Below are positions 7,179 to 13,852 of a stretch of 13,852 nucleotides of DNA, one piece after another. The notes beneath the pieces were generated by a model. It was not told the origin of the DNA, made no database searches, and saw only the letters and a program-made list of their open reading frames with translations. The stretch lies in contig JAOZTN010000081.1 in assembly GCA_029942245.1 (NCBI GenBank), positions 1 to 13,852 of the forward strand, in the 5' to 3' direction. Each line of letters opens with the position of its first letter. Within the stretch, counting starts at the first letter, position 1. This DNA is from B18-G4 sp003648575. Lineage in GTDB: Bacteria; Bacteroidota; Bacteroidia; Bacteroidales; B18-G4. Made by a program: the position numbers and the translations under genes.

Positions 7179-7216
7179 CTCCCCTGAATTTCAGGGGAGA
7201 TGTACCGCTTTGGCGG
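7179..7216. repeat. Palindromic REP-like element
   Basis: Arms CTCCCCTGAA (7179-7188) and TTCAGGGGAG (7190-7199) are perfectly complementary around a single central T. In practice this gives a 9-bp stem with a 3-nt loop. A second small hairpin, CCGC-TTTG-GCGG (7204-7215), follows directly. Together with the inverted repeat next to the gap this makes a compact structured block between two convergent genes. It has no T-run beside the strong stem on either strand, so it is not a classic intrinsic terminator. A dispersed intergenic repeat is my preferred reading, based on structure and on its position next to an assembly break. Confidence 0.6.
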
Positions 7217-7240
7217 GACAGAGGGGGCTTAAAAATTCTA

Positions 7241-7642
7241 TTATTTCTTGATTCTCTTTCGAATCGCCAGTGCCAGGAAGCCCGGTGGTGCCATAATAAT
7301 GGTGGGTAGGGTAGACTCAAACGGGCGTGGTGTTCCCTTCAGACTGTGTACCAGGTAAACAAGAATGATCGTAGTTATTGATACAGCCAGCGTTGCTGTT
7401 GCAACAGCAAGATAGCGGTTCTCTATTTTTATCGCAATGGTATCAAGAATCTTAATTAGAATTCCACCGAAAAGGAAAGTATAGGCTGCTTGTTTCATGG
7501 CAGCAGTGGTGGCCGGCCACCACCCGTAGCTCATATTGATAAACCATACGATGGCGCCCATTACAATTGCACCCGCCAGTCCCATCTTCAGGTTAATGAA
7601 GCGGTTGAGAAATTCAATGACCGGGTGTGGCGTGTGGGGCAT
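7241..7642 (-). CDS. Small four-helix membrane protein of unknown function
   Basis: This 133-residue protein has hydrophobic segments at about 20-38, 52-70, 77-99 and 108-127 and a basic end (IRKRIKK), consistent with an inner-membrane protein. I do not recognise the family. The frame stays open to an ATG at 7720, but those extra 26 residues would overlap the helicase coding region out of frame and are polar and repetitive (EEWWFQQEKEKE). The ATG at 7642 lies 5 nt after the helicase stop, which is the natural arrangement for a downstream operon gene. It is the last gene of the EF-G/helicase unit and is followed by the palindromic repeat. Nothing in it suggests an RNA-related role, so its link to its neighbours may only be shared transcription. 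Confidence 0.68.
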   Translation of the reverse strand: MPHTPHPVIEFLNRFINLKMGLAGAIVMGAIVWFINMSYGWWPATTAAMKQAAYTFLFGGILIKILDTIAIKIENRYLAVATATLAVSITTIILVYLVHSLKGTPRPFESTLPTIIMAPPGFLALAIRKRIKK

Positions 7643-7647
7643 GAGGT

Positions 7648-8859
7648 TTAAAACTTCTTTTTCTTTTTCTTGTTGAAACCACCATTCCTCCGTGGAGGTC
7701 TTTGGGCCTTTGGATCCCATTCGGGGCCCTTCCCAAGCTCTGCCGGCAAGGGGATTTTCATAATTTCTTTCCCGATAAGGCCTTCGATCTTCTTCAGCTT
7801 ATACATATCGTCGCGGTTCACCAGCGTGAGCGCGATACCGGTGGTCTCTGCCCTTGCAGTACGTCCTACGCGGTGTACATAGTCTTCAGCATCCTGAGGA
7901 GCGTCATAATTGATAATCAGGTTGATGTCCTTGATATCGATGCCACGGCTCATAACATCTGTTGCTACCAGCACCCTGATCTGTCTTGCTCTGAATTTCC
8001 CCAGAACCTCTTCACGATCAGTTTGTTTCAGATCGGAGGAGATGGGTGCAACCTTGTAGTCGCCACCCCTGAGGGCACGGGCTACTTCGGCCACTTTTAT
8101 CTTGGTTGAACAAAAAATAAGAATACTCTTGCATTCGGGCTTGTTGGCTATAAGACCTTTGATAAGTGGTGTTTTCTGATCATCGTTAGCCAGGTAAACA
8201 GCCTGCAGCACCCCTTCCGGGGGCTTAGCGATCTCGATGCTGACTTCAGCCGGATTCTCGAGGATCTTCGATGCCAGTTTTCTGATCTCTGGATCCATGG
8301 TGGCACTGAACATCAGGGTCTGCCTCTTCTTTGGAAGATAGTTGATGATCTTCATGATATCGTCGTGGAAACCGATGTCGAGCATGCGGTCAGCCTCGTC
8401 GAGCACCAGGTATTCCAGGTCTTCAAATTTCACATAACCCATAGCCAGGTGTGCAATGAGTTTGCCGGGTGTGGCCACGATCACATCTGCACCTGAGCTT
8501 AATGACTTTCTTTCCTGCTCCCATTCCTTGCCATCGCCACCGCCATAGATGGGGATAGAAGATATATCGGAGAAATATCCGAAGCCATTAAATTGCTGGT
8601 CGATCTGGAGGGCCAGCTCACGAGTGGGAACAATAATCAGTGCCCTGGTCTTGTGATCACCTGCCTTTGAGATCGTATTCAGTATAGGGAGGATGAATGC
8701 TGCAGTTTTTCCTGTTCCCGTTTGGGCGCAGCCAATCAGGTCGCTCCCTTCAATGATAAGAGGGATAGCCTTGTCTTGTATGGGTGTGGCCTTCTCGAAT
8801 CCCATATATGATATGGCTTCAATCAGTTGCTCGTTTAACCCGAATTCAGTAAAATTCAT
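7648..8859 (-). CDS. DEAD-box ATP-dependent RNA helicase, RhlE-like
   Basis: A 403-residue protein with the complete DEAD-box motif set: Q motif (F21, ATPIQ 24-28), AQTGTGKT (45-52, Walker A), PTRELA (78-83), TPGKL (130-134), DEAD (154-157), SAT (185-187), ATDVMSRGIDI (299-309) and HRVGRTAR (329-336, arginine fingers). It should unwind short RNA duplexes using ATP, in ribosome assembly or mRNA turnover, often important in the cold. The tail after residue 385 is short, rich in Arg, Gly and Lys, and ends in six lysines plus Phe, suited to nonspecific RNA binding. The start lies 9 nt after the EF-G stop, so the two are almost certainly cotranscribed. RhlE is the closest subgroup by overall layout, but RhlE, RhlB and SrmB cannot be firmly separated by eye. 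Confidence 0.93.
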   Translation of the reverse strand: MNFTEFGLNEQLIEAISYMGFEKATPIQDKAIPLIIEGSDLIGCAQTGTGKTAAFILPILNTISKAGDHKTRALIIVPTRELALQIDQQFNGFGYFSDISSIPIYGGGDGKEWEQERKSLSSGADVIVATPGKLIAHLAMGYVKFEDLEYLVLDEADRMLDIGFHDDIMKIINYLPKKRQTLMFSATMDPEIRKLASKILENPAEVSIEIAKPPEGVLQAVYLANDDQKTPLIKGLIANKPECKSILIFCSTKIKVAEVARALRGGDYKVAPISSDLKQTDREEVLGKFRARQIRVLVATDVMSRGIDIKDINLIINYDAPQDAEDYVHRVGRTARAETTGIALTLVNRDDMYKLKKIEGLIGKEIMKIPLPAELGKGPEWDPKAQRPPRRNGGFNKKKKKKF

Positions 8860-8868
8860 GTTTAGTTT

Positions 8869-10941
8869 TTACTTGTCGTCTTTTGCTTCCTTGAGTTTCT
8901 TCAGCACCTCTTCCTGCACTGCTTTCGGTGTAGGATCGTACTGATGGAACTCCATGGAGTAGTTCGCTCTGCCACTGGAAAGGTTGCGTAACTGTGTGGC
9001 ATATCCAAACATTTGAGACAAAGGTACAAAACCATTTACTTTCTGGGAACCTTTACGATGACGGCGCATGGATTCTATCTTGCCACGCTTCCTGTTCAGG
9101 TTGCCCACGATCTCACCAATATAATCATCAGGCGTATTTACCTCCAGTTTCATCATTGGCTCGAGAAGTATGGGGATGGCTTTTATAAATCCTTGCTTGA
9201 AGCAAAGAGCTGCACAGGTCTGGAAGGCCATATCAGAAGAATCCACGGCGTGATGGCCACCATCGATAAGCACAACTTTTACATCAATAATAGGAAATCC
9301 TGATATGATCCCTTTTTCAAGTGTCTTGCGGATACCTTTATCCACGGAAGAAATAAACTCTTGTGGGATAGCTCCACCCTTGATCTGGTTCACAAATTCA
9401 TAACCCTTTGCGGGGTTGGGCTCCAGGCGCATCACTATGTGTGCAAATTGACCTTTACCACCGGTTTGCTTGGAGTGTTTGTAATTGGATTCAACCTCGT
9501 TGGTAAAGGTTTCCCTGTAAGCAACAGCAGGCTCTCCGAAAACAACACCAACACCAAATTCCTCTTTAATGCGGTCCATGATAATTTCCAGGTGGAGTTC
9601 TCCCATGCCGGAAGCAATGGTTTCTTCAGTTTCATGGTCAAAACGTACATTGAATGAGGGATCCTCATTAGCCAGCTTGGCCAGTGCTTCGCCCAATTTT
9701 CCCTGGTCCTTGCGGGTTTCGGGGTTTATTTTAATTTCGATCACTGAAGGTGGGATGTGAATATTTTCCAACAGCAGCGGGTTGGCGATATCGCAAAGCG
9801 TATCACCTGTTTTTGTTGCTTTCATCCCAATCAGGGCAACGATGTCACCGGCACCTGCCGTTTTGATCTCCTCCCTGTCTTTGGCACGGATCCTGAAAAT
9901 CCTTCCGATCCTTTCCTTCTTACCTTTGGTGGAATTGTAAATCTGCATACCGTTCTTTAACTCCCCGGAGAAGATCCGGACAAATGTCTGCTGTCCAACA
10001 AAAGGATCGTTGATCAGCTTAAATGCCAGTGCTGAGAAAGGCTCATTTTTAGAGGGGTTCCGGGTGTGCGATTTTTCTTCGTCATCAATGTCCGTTCCAA
10101 CAACAACACCAACATCAATGGGTGAAGGCATATAGTCCACCACTGCGTCGAGCAAAAGTTGGATTCCTTTATTTTTATATGCTGCTCCACAGAATACAGG
10201 AGTGATCAGCAGTTTTAATGTTGCTTCCCTGGCCGCTGATTTAAGTAATTCCACCGGCACTTCCTGGTCGTCGAGGTATAATTCAGCGATCTCGTCATTG
10301 AAATCTGAAAGTTTCTCAATCAATTGGTTCCTGACAGTTTCTACCTGTGATGTATATTCTTCCGGGATATCAATCTCGCCCCGCTCAAATTCATGGAAGG
10401 TATAAGCCCTTCTCTCAATAATATCAATGGTTCCCAGAAAATTGTCTTCTGCACCCATGGGCAGCTGGAGAGGAACTGCATTGGCATCGAGGTATTTATC
10501 CATCTGGCTGACTACCTCATTAAAATCAGATCCTGTGCGGTCCATCTTATTGATAAAGCCAATACGCGGAACTCTGTAGCGATCTGCCTGGTTCCAAACG
10601 GTTTCGCTCTGTGGCTCAACACCGCCAACGGCGCAAAAAACGGCAACCATGCCATCAATTACACGGAGTGAACGCTCTACTTCAATGGTGAAGTCGACGT
10701 GCCCCGGAGTGTCGATAATATTAATGCTGTTTTCACCCCACTTTGTGGAAATGGCTGCAGAAGCAATGGTGATGCCCCTTTCTTGTTCCTGCTTCATGAA
10801 GTCCATGGTGGCCTGCCCATCGTGAACTTCGCCCATCTTACGCGAAACACCGGTAAAGAAGAGAATCCTCTCTGTTACGGTGGTCTTCCCTGCATCGATA
10901 TGCGCAGCGATTCCTATATTTCTGAGTTTTGATAAGGTCAT
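8869..10941 (-). CDS. fusA: Elongation factor G (translocation GTPase)
   Basis: A 690-residue translational GTPase with intact G motifs: AHIDAGKT (13-20), RGITI (55-59), DTPGH (77-81, catalytic H81) and NKMD (131-134), plus the domain IV tip region HHAVDSSDMAF. It drives tRNA-mRNA translocation on the ribosome and may assist RRF in recycling. It is a little shorter than usual EF-G and differs from the Bacteroides str-operon protein as I remember it (RGITIASAA instead of RGITITSAA, AHIDAGKTTVTE instead of AHIDAGKTTTTE). It is not next to rpsL, rpsG or rpsJ but heads a unit with a DEAD-box helicase, so it may be a second EF-G in the genome. It is not the GTPase-dead EF-G2 type, because the G motifs are complete. 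The symbol fusA is by family only. Confidence 0.93.
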   Translation of the reverse strand: MTLSKLRNIGIAAHIDAGKTTVTERILFFTGVSRKMGEVHDGQATMDFMKQEQERGITIASAAISTKWGENSINIIDTPGHVDFTIEVERSLRVIDGMVAVFCAVGGVEPQSETVWNQADRYRVPRIGFINKMDRTGSDFNEVVSQMDKYLDANAVPLQLPMGAEDNFLGTIDIIERRAYTFHEFERGEIDIPEEYTSQVETVRNQLIEKLSDFNDEIAELYLDDQEVPVELLKSAAREATLKLLITPVFCGAAYKNKGIQLLLDAVVDYMPSPIDVGVVVGTDIDDEEKSHTRNPSKNEPFSALAFKLINDPFVGQQTFVRIFSGELKNGMQIYNSTKGKKERIGRIFRIRAKDREEIKTAGAGDIVALIGMKATKTGDTLCDIANPLLLENIHIPPSVIEIKINPETRKDQGKLGEALAKLANEDPSFNVRFDHETEETIASGMGELHLEIIMDRIKEEFGVGVVFGEPAVAYRETFTNEVESNYKHSKQTGGKGQFAHIVMRLEPNPAKGYEFVNQIKGGAIPQEFISSVDKGIRKTLEKGIISGFPIIDVKVVLIDGGHHAVDSSDMAFQTCAALCFKQGFIKAIPILLEPMMKLEVNTPDDYIGEIVGNLNRKRGKIESMRRHRKGSQKVNGFVPLSQMFGYATQLRNLSSGRANYSMEFHQYDPTPKAVQEEVLKKLKEAKDDK

Positions 10942-11010
10942 TTCTGTTGTAATTAATTGTTATCTAGTATTTTGTATTGCCTTAAACGGAAAATCTGTCT
11001 AAAATGGCTG

Positions 11011-11018
11011 CAAAGGTA
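11011..11018 (-). promoter_or_regulatory. -7 box for the EF-G/helicase unit
   Basis: The minus strand reads TACCTTTG (then CAGCC), a full TAnnTTTG match and a common form in Bacteroidetes. It predicts a leader of about 60 nt before the EF-G ATG at 10941, the longest leader of the window. No clear -33 TTG is seen. I found no conserved riboswitch or strong hairpin in the leader. Confidence 0.55.
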
Positions 11019-11113
11019 GCGTTTCTATTTTAGATAGTTGATTAATAAATTGTTTAAAGGCACTAAAACATTCTCTTTGGTAAATATTTAACAGAAATAT
11101 TGACCCTTTGTTC

Positions 11114-11143
11114 AAAAAAAATCCCCCCGGCCAGCCGGAGGGA
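11114..11143 (-). terminator. Intrinsic terminator of the orphan secreted-protein gene
   Basis: On the minus strand a GC-rich hairpin with arms TCCCTCCGG and CCGGGGGGA (one T-G wobble in the stem) and a small loop is followed at once by eight T (11121-11114). It lies 26 nt after the stop at 11170 and separates that gene from the EF-G unit. Confidence 0.87.
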
Positions 11144-11169
11144 TAGTATATCATTTGGATTGATCAGGT

Positions 11170-11613
11170 TTATTCGTGACAAATAATAAGGCCGTAGTGG
11201 GCAACAGAATATCCTGGTTCGAACTCATAACATTCGATTTCGATCATATATTGTGCAGTGTAACTGGGCGTTACCGTTACAATAGCCATAGGGTCGATGT
11301 CTTCATCTTTGGTGATCTCTACCCAGGTGCCATCCACATCCTTGTAGACTTTCACATCCATATCTTTTACGCGGAAGTCACCAAAAGCAATGATGGCATA
11401 TTCCCAGCCTTCGTGCAGGTAACGGTAAGTAGATTTGGTGGTTTCGCCAATGATGTCGAATTCCATCCTTACGATCTCGAGGTCTTCACCCTCTACAGTC
11501 TCGATAACAGGAACGGCTTCTTCCAAAATAGGGGCCATCGATGTTTCACTCTGTCCAATGGCAAAGCCTGAGGTAAGCACAAGAGCCGTAATAATTAATA
11601 AGAACTTTCTCAT
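11170..11613 (-). CDS. Secreted protein of unknown function, 147 residues
   Basis: The N-terminus is a classical signal peptide (MRK, hydrophobic 4-18), probably cut after AIG at residue 20 to leave Gln21 first, or a residue or two further on. There is no lipobox, so the mature protein of about 127 residues should be periplasmic or secreted. It is acidic and rich in alternating hydrophobic residues (GWEYAIIAFGDFRVKDMDV, then AIVTVTPSYTAQYMIEIE), which suggests a small beta-sandwich, perhaps like bacterial pre-peptidase C-terminal domains. That is a fold impression only. Two or three Cys lie near the end. It is monocistronic with its own strong terminator. I do not recognise the family. Confidence 0.78.
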   Translation of the reverse strand: MRKFLLIITALVLTSGFAIGQSETSMAPILEEAVPVIETVEGEDLEIVRMEFDIIGETTKSTYRYLHEGWEYAIIAFGDFRVKDMDVKVYKDVDGTWVEITKDEDIDPMAIVTVTPSYTAQYMIEIECYEFEPGYSVAHYGLIICHE

Positions 11614-11624
11614 GAAAAAAGGTT

Positions 11625-11632
11625 TAAAGTTA
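11625..11632 (-). promoter_or_regulatory. Possible -7 box for the orphan secreted-protein gene
   Basis: The minus strand reads TAACTTTA, one base off TAnnTTTG, 11 nt before the ATG at 11613. A TTTG lies 23 nt further upstream (11656-11659 on plus as CAAA), a slightly long spacer. This is a weak call. Confidence 0.3.
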
Positions 11633-11834
11633 ATAATGGTTCAATAGTTTCGTTTCAAATTGCTTTAATATCGGCAGGAATCAGGTAAAATTAGCCTGCC
11701 ACTCATAGTTAAGAAGGTAAATATATGAATATTTTTTCTGAGAGGTGTTAAGCTTGGAAAGAAGCATTTTTTAATCTCGGATATATTTATACATGTGTTA
11801 AGGATTGCTAAGAATGACTATAGTTTCTATTTCT

Positions 11835-11842
11835 TACATTTG
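11835..11842 (+). promoter_or_regulatory. -7 box for the TPR membrane-protein gene
   Basis: TACATTTG matches TAnnTTTG exactly, 15 nt before the ATG at 11858, giving a leader of about 10 nt. The nearest TTG upstream is too far (27 nt) to be a good -33 element. Nothing else is apparent in the 11614-11857 intergenic region. Confidence 0.5.
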
Positions 11843-11857
11843 TAAGTTGATCGCCTT

Positions 11858-13606
11858 ATGAAAAGTCCACAAATAAATATTCAGAAAAGGGAAACGCTCA
11901 TCTCGTTACTTGGCCTGTTCATCATACTGGGATCAACCATACTGCTGTATAAAAGTGTTCCGGACTTCGGGTGGATCACCGGTCTGGATCAGGAACTCCT
12001 GATCGAAAACAGGCTGGTCTATTTTTTTAATTCCTCCAATGTGACGGATATGTTCTTCTCGGCAACTGCCGGCAGGTATGAACCCCTTACATTTTTATCG
12101 TATTCCATTGATATAGGGATGGGAGGTGAAGATGCCATCAGGACCATCCATTTGATGAACCTGATCCTTCATCTTCTTAATATTATTATTCTTTTTCGCC
12201 TGGTTAAATTAATGAGCAATAAGGTGATGCCGGCATTGATCGCTAGCCTCATTTTTGCCCTGCATCCTTTAAATCTTGATGCTGTTGCCTGGTTGTCAGC
12301 TCGGAACACATTGCTTTGCGCATTCTTTTTTCTGTCTGCGCTGCTCAGTTATGTTTATTATCTCAAGCAAGCTAAGACAGCATATAGAAATATTAGTGTC
12401 ATCTTCTTCCTATTAGCGCTCCTTTCCAATATCATGGCGGTGCTATATCCATTTGCCCTCATCGTATTGGATCAGATCGAAGGAAAGGAGCTTAAGAAAT
12501 CAGCATCAGAAAAGGTTTTCCTTTTTTTACTCAGCATGGCATTCCTGATTATCGCATTATTATCAGCAGAAGGTCAGCAGGACATTGAGGTAGCTTACCC
12601 GTTGCTATCATTTGCTCCGGGCCTTTTTCTGCTCAAATATTTTGTACCGCTGGGAATTTCAGGGCTGCATCTGCAGCCTTTCCAGCATGGTATCTGGCAG
12701 GCCGCTTCACTAACATACATCCCTTTTATGGGCCTGGCAGCCCTGACGGGATGGGCTTTTTGTTATTACTACAAACTTTCACGGAAGAGCAGGTATTTCC
12801 ATGTCTTAATTGCCATGGGCTTTGCTGTTTGGATGGTGTGGATTGCCTGGACCTCTGTTCAGCGCCTTCCCGACTGGAAGAGCAGTGCTTCATACTGGAA
12901 CAGGGTAATCGAACTTTATCCGGAAGACTTTCAGGCTTACTTTTACCGGGGTGACCATTGGGCCATGAATGCTGATTTCGAAAAGGCTAAATTTGATTAT
13001 ACCCGAAGCATCATGCTGAATGATAATTCCTATAAGGCCATGAACAACCTTGGCTTGATTTACCTTCAGGAAAAAGCACTCCGGCTGGCCCTTGCGGAGT
13101 TCAGCAACTCGATCAGGGTGAATGAAGATTTTTATAAAGCTCATCTCAACCGTGGACTTACCTATATGCGAATAGGAAAGAATGAACTGGCCATGGAAAA
13201 CATGGATCGTGCTATCGAACTCAACCCCGACGAGCCTCTTGCATATTATAATCGCGGGCTGATTTTTGAACGGGCTAATCTGCTGGATCAGGCTATCGAA
13301 GATTTTTCAAGAGCCATAAGGCTCGATCCATACAAATATGTTTTCTATAAAGACAGGGGCAAGGCTTTTGTCTGGAATCAAAGGTTTCAGGAAGCGGAAC
13401 TTGATTTCAGCAGGGCGCTGGAACTCGATCCTTCTGATCCTGAGATGTGGTTCAGGAGGTCCCTGGCAAGGGTGTCGCAGAATAAATTTGAAGCAGGACT
13501 GGAAGACGCTATCATAGCACAATCGTTGGGATTTCCGGTAACGGAGGATTATATCAAGGGCCTGACAGTGCAGATATTGGAATTAGATTCGATAAGGATA
13601 GAATAA
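11858..13606 (+). CDS. TMTC-like multi-pass membrane protein with C-terminal TPRs
   Basis: A 582-residue protein in two halves. Residues 1-335 hold about nine or ten membrane segments and resemble the GT-C/TMTC-like family (O-mannosyltransferase relatives): YEPLTFLSYSID (74-85, usually YRPLT...), the HPLNLDAVAWLSARN block (136-150), LALLSNIMAV (186-195) before a hydrophobic PFALIVLD, and LPDW (337-340). Residues about 357-558 form six TPRs with clear W/Y-G-A-P spacing, for example AYYNRGLIFERANLLDQAIE and NPDE/DPYK/DPSD turns. The TPR half probably binds a partner or acceptor protein on the side opposite the cytoplasm. The first-loop acidic motif of GT-C enzymes (LDD-like) reads LDQE (43-46), so catalytic activity is uncertain. 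The gene is monocistronic, and its stop codon runs into the shared terminator at 13605. Confidence 0.8.
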   Translation: MKSPQINIQKRETLISLLGLFIILGSTILLYKSVPDFGWITGLDQELLIENRLVYFFNSSNVTDMFFSATAGRYEPLTFLSYSIDIGMGGEDAIRTIHLMNLILHLLNIIILFRLVKLMSNKVMPALIASLIFALHPLNLDAVAWLSARNTLLCAFFFLSALLSYVYYLKQAKTAYRNISVIFFLLALLSNIMAVLYPFALIVLDQIEGKELKKSASEKVFLFLLSMAFLIIALLSAEGQQDIEVAYPLLSFAPGLFLLKYFVPLGISGLHLQPFQHGIWQAASLTYIPFMGLAALTGWAFCYYYKLSRKSRYFHVLIAMGFAVWMVWIAWTSVQRLPDWKSSASYWNRVIELYPEDFQAYFYRGDHWAMNADFEKAKFDYTRSIMLNDNSYKAMNNLGLIYLQEKALRLALAEFSNSIRVNEDFYKAHLNRGLTYMRIGKNELAMENMDRAIELNPDEPLAYYNRGLIFERANLLDQAIEDFSRAIRLDPYKYVFYKDRGKAFVWNQRFQEAELDFSRALELDPSDPEMWFRRSLARVSQNKFEAGLEDAIIAQSLGFPVTEDYIKGLTVQILELDSIRIE

Positions 13607-13633
13607 AAAAAACCCCGCGGAATCCGCAGGGTT
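13605..13633. terminator. Intrinsic terminator between convergent genes
   Basis: Arms AACCCCGCGG (13611-13620) and CCGCAGGGTT (13624-13633) form a 10-bp stem with one C-A mismatch and a 3-nt loop. On the minus strand the stem is followed by eight T (13612-13605), a strong terminator for the cold-shock gene. For the plus-strand gene the stem sits directly after the stop codon with only a weak T-run, so it probably works less well in that direction. Confidence 0.82.
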
Positions 13634-13664
13634 AAATCTTTCAATGTGATAATCTATATTAAAC

Positions 13665-13852
13665 TTACGCGAGTTTAACATTCACCGCATTTAGACCTTT
13701 TCTACCTTCAGTCAGTTCAAAAGTGACTTCATCGTTTTCTTTGACCTCATCAATGAGACCTGTTACGTGTACGAAATACTCGTTGTCTGATTCTGCATCT
13801 TTAATAAATCCAAATCCCTTGGCGTTATTAAAGAATTTTACTGTTCCTTTAT
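13665..13852 (-). CDS. Cold-shock domain protein (partial, start beyond right edge)
   Basis: Minus-strand translation gives KGTVKFFNNAKGFGFIK at the N-terminal side, then YFVHVTGL, EVTFEL and the end LNAVNVKLA, so 61 residues are present and only about two N-terminal residues (Met and one more) are missing. The RNP1 motif KGFGFI and RNP2 motif YFVHV mark a single-domain CspA-type protein that binds single-stranded RNA or DNA and melts RNA structure. The spacing is that of the short, roughly 63-residue Bacteroidetes form. Despite the name, such genes need not be cold-induced, and the 5' leader that would tell lies outside the window. It ends about 30 nt before the terminator hairpin. Confidence 0.94.
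   Translation of the reverse strand, partial: KGTVKFFNNAKGFGFIKDAESDNEYFVHVTGLIDEVKENDEVTFELTEGRKGLNAVNVKLA

Noticed and set aside
7036..7320. Minus-strand frame running across the N gap
   Set aside because: One third of it is undetermined bases, the rest is the palindromic repeat and the end of the membrane-protein gene in another frame.
7643..7720. N-terminal extension of the small membrane protein to the ATG at 7720
   Set aside because: It overlaps the helicase end out of frame, while an ATG 5 nt after the helicase stop gives a normal operon junction.
8869..10941. GTPase-deficient EF-G2 as known from Bacteroides
   Set aside because: All G motifs including the catalytic His in DTPGH are intact, and the N-terminal sequence is that of ordinary EF-G.

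Overview
The window looks like chromosomal DNA from a member of the Bacteroidetes (Bacteroidota), probably a draft or metagenome scaffold because it contains one run of exactly 100 N. Three things point there: promoter-like boxes matching the phylum's TAnnTTTG -7 consensus lie in front of most transcription units, the partial ParE and cold-shock proteins at the two edges have a Bacteroidetes-like sequence, and Shine-Dalgarno sequences are mostly absent. I see no phage, transposase, CRISPR array, tRNA or rRNA.

Layout. (1) 1-95, minus: first codons of topoisomerase IV subunit B (parE). (2) 96-397: divergent intergenic region with a 9-bp tandem repeat and two promoters. (3) 398-2583, plus: a tight three-gene unit of a DUF2975 membrane protein, a small YozG-like HTH regulator and a lipoprotein of the erythromycin-esterase superfamily. 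(4) 2608-5230, minus: a lipoprotein resembling (alpha/alpha)6-barrel glycoside hydrolases, overlapping by 11 nt a geranylgeranyl-reductase-like flavoprotein. (5) 5404-7035, plus: a long-chain acyl-CoA synthetase-like enzyme. (6) 7046-7216: an N gap bordered by inverted repeats and a palindromic, REP-like element. (7) 7241-10941, minus: elongation factor G, a DEAD-box RNA helicase and a small four-helix membrane protein in one unit. (8) 11170-11613, minus: an orphan secreted protein with its own strong terminator. (9) 11858-13606, plus: a TMTC-like multi-pass membrane protein with six TPRs. (10) 13665-13852, minus: a cold-shock protein that runs off the right edge.

How the genes may work together. 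EF-G and the RNA helicase form an RNA/translation unit outside the usual ribosomal-protein (str) operon, with a cold-shock gene about 2.7 kb away. The DUF2975/HTH pair looks like a small membrane-linked regulatory module followed by a surface or periplasmic hydrolase, possibly its target. The glycosidase-like lipoprotein and flavoprotein are probably translationally coupled although one is predicted outside the cytoplasm and the other inside. No single gene cluster here is convincingly a new system. The best candidates for a second look are the DUF2975-HTH-esterase unit, the glycosidase/flavoprotein couple, and the structured repeat at the gap.
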